Below are positions 62,828 through 64,000 of a stretch of 64,000 nt of DNA, piece after piece; position 1 is the stretch's first letter, and each line of letters begins with the position of its first letter. The stretch lies in assembly GCA_013289615.1 (NCBI GenBank), contig JABCZO010000012.1, positions 47,480 through 111,479 of the forward strand, read 5' to 3'. The notes beneath the pieces were generated by a model. The model saw only the letters and a program-made list of their open reading frames with translations. It had not been told where the DNA came from and ran no database searches. The position numbers and the translations under genes are program-made. This stretch comes from Gammaproteobacteria bacterium. Its GTDB lineage: Bacteria > Pseudomonadota > Gammaproteobacteria > Steroidobacterales > Steroidobacteraceae.

Positions 62828-63790
62828 TTATCCGCTCCTTCGGCGCTTTTCGTCACTGACCTGCAGGCTGTTTACCGTAAGGACTCTGTTCCACCGGTCC
62901 AGGTTCGCCATCAAGTCGTCCACCAGCATTCGCACAGCAAGAGGCAGGCCCTCGCGCGAAGGATACAACGCATAGATAGACACCTCCGGCAGTTGCCATT
63001 TCGGCACAAGTCTTATTAATCGACCGTCCGCGATCTCATTTTTGAATATGGTCGGTGGGAGATCGGCCACGCCGCAGCCAGCGAGAACCGCTTCCTTCAA
63101 CACGAAAAAGTCCTCGCTAACCAAGCGTGGACGATAGGCAATCGTCCGTCTCTGGCCCCTAGGACCCTCCAGACGCCACAAATGTCGGGCACCATTCTTG
63201 ACCGGGAATATGCCGCCGACACTCGGTAGTGCTTTGAGGTCGTCCGGTCCTTGAGGTGCACCGCAGCGCGCGATTAAGGCAGGGCTTGCCAGGAGCCAAT
63301 GCCGCGTGACAGTAAGCGAACGCACAATTAGGTTCGATGACTTTATGTTCGTGCCGACGCGAATAACAAGATCGTACCCGTCCGCGAGAATATCGATATC
63401 TCGGTTGCTTGCGTCCAGCGTGACTTCGATGTGCGGGTGGTCCGCTAGGAAGCCCACGATGGCGCCTGCAGCGAATACCTGCGCGAAATTAGTCGGGCAA
63501 CTCACCCGCACGCGTCCGCTCGGTACTCCACGCGCGTCCTCGATTACTCTTTTTGCGTTTTCGGACTCTGCCACCAAAGCACGGCAGCGTTCATAGTAGC
63601 GCTGGCCAAGCTCCGTAATCTGCAGTCGGCGAGTGCTTCGCTGTATCAGGCGGACGCCGAGTTCGGCTTCGAGTTTGGTGAGGTGCTGGCTGAGCACTGA
63701 TTTTGCGATACCGAGCGCCGCTCCCGCGGCGGACAGGCTACCGTGCTCGACGATCTTTGCGAAATAGTACAAGTCATTTAAATCGTTCAC
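62828..63790 (-). CDS. LysR-family transcriptional regulator
   Basis: A 320-residue LysR regulator: winged helix with YYFAKIVEHGSLSAAGAALGIAKS and VLSQHLTKLEAELGVRLIQRSTRRL, and a substrate-binding domain of about 90-300. A GTG at 63790 has GGAG upstream; a TTG one codon earlier is possible. It faces away from the partial gene at the right edge. Its target is not evident; it converges on the HxlR gene (50-bp gap). Confidence 0.9.
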   Translation of the reverse strand: MNDLNDLYYFAKIVEHGSLSAAGAALGIAKSVLSQHLTKLEAELGVRLIQRSTRRLQITELGQRYYERCRALVAESENAKRVIEDARGVPSGRVRVSCPTNFAQVFAAGAIVGFLADHPHIEVTLDASNRDIDILADGYDLVIRVGTNIKSSNLIVRSLTVTRHWLLASPALIARCGAPQGPDDLKALPSVGGIFPVKNGARHLWRLEGPRGQRRTIAYRPRLVSEDFFVLKEAVLAGCGVADLPPTIFKNEIADGRLIRLVPKWQLPEVSIYALYPSREGLPLAVRMLVDDLMANLDRWNRVLTVNSLQVSDEKRRRSG

Positions 63791-63875
63791 CAAATATGCT
63801 CCGCTAAAGACGCCGCACCAGCCGGAGAGCCTAAATATACTTCGTTGCTGTCCTCGCGGCCAAAGCGCTGAGAAA

Positions 63876-64000
63876 TCAACTCTCGGGGAAGGATGCCACC
63901 CCGGTGGCTAGCGCCGTGCGGATCAGTCCAATCTGAATTGCGAAGCGACCGTCTTCCTTAACGGCACCCAGGCGCTTACCGAACACCGCCGCCTTTGCAA
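63876..64000 (-). CDS. C-terminal end of an unidentified gene running off the window
   Basis: A minus-strand frame enters from the right edge and ends with TGA at 63876-63878, giving 41 codons (FGKRLGAVKEDGRFAIQIG, then LIRTALATG). The sequence is protein-like and charged, without low complexity. It lies upstream of the LysR gene on the same strand. I do not recognise the family from this fragment. Confidence 0.45.
   Translation of the reverse strand, partial: AKAAVFGKRLGAVKEDGRFAIQIGLIRTALATGVASFPES

Noticed and set aside
1..64000. tRNA, rRNA, riboswitch or CRISPR array
   Set aside because: No cloverleaf-like sequence, rRNA segment, regular repeat-spacer pattern or known riboswitch core was recognised by eye; a covariance-model search would be needed to exclude small RNAs.

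Overview
The window is GC-rich, densely coded Gram-negative DNA. Lipid A modification genes, outer-membrane beta-barrel proteins, lipoproteins and c-type cytochromes all point to a proteobacterium. A gammaproteobacterium of the Xanthomonadales/Nevskiales/Steroidobacterales type fits the gene content, but this is inference: no rRNA or other marker gene is present.

Left half (1-31 kb), orderly operons. A truncated outer-membrane porin follows a SCO1/SenC gene and a chemoreceptor (1-3084). A ketone-body module (CoA transferase A and B plus thiolase, 3364-5975) lies downstream of a full aminoarabinose (arn) lipid A cluster on the same strand (6021-14884). That cluster reads, in transcription order: two PMT/ArnT-type transferases, an ArnE/F-like small membrane protein, ArnB, ArnC, ArnA split into separate formyltransferase and decarboxylase genes, and ArnD. 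A perfect 28-bp inverted repeat sits just before arnD. From 14977 to 23899 come MoeB-rhodanese, threonine aldolase, isoaspartyl peptidase, a TPR diguanylate cyclase, two PLP dehydratases and an APC permease: amino-acid turnover plus c-di-GMP signalling. At 23958-26023 a Cyc2-like monoheme cytochrome-porin is followed by a diheme c4-type cytochrome, a pairing known from outer-membrane iron oxidation. A solitary HNH nuclease, an orphan formate dehydrogenase delta subunit and a REC-GAF-PAS-GAF-GGDEF-EAL protein close this part.

Right half (31-64 kb), accessory in character. It holds short transcription units on alternating strands, many secreted or lipoprotein hypotheticals, and several regulator-target divergons: a BTAD/AAA regulator with SnoaL-like and ABM genes (37.3-41.3 kb), LysR with an alpha/beta hydrolase (42.4-44.4 kb), and HxlR with an FMN reductase and pirin (60.7-62.8 kb). 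Also present are a spermidine-synthase-like membrane protein, an S41 protease lipoprotein, a persulfide dioxygenase-rhodanese fusion, a phosphatidylserine decarboxylase, an MbfA-like ferritin/VIT iron transporter, two PAP2 phosphatases, ApbE, an UppS-family prenyltransferase with a methyltransferase, and an MFS transporter. Remnants (a cytochrome c tail, possible IS-end motifs, a tiny beta-signal ORF) suggest past rearrangement.

The most interesting point is the Cyc2-like/c4 cytochrome pair. Next come the palindrome in the split-ArnA arn operon, the solitary HNH protein with an unassigned N-terminal module, the orphan FdsD, and proteins with altered catalytic motifs (PAP2 with PSGE, pirin without its Glu ligand, a degenerate GGDEF).
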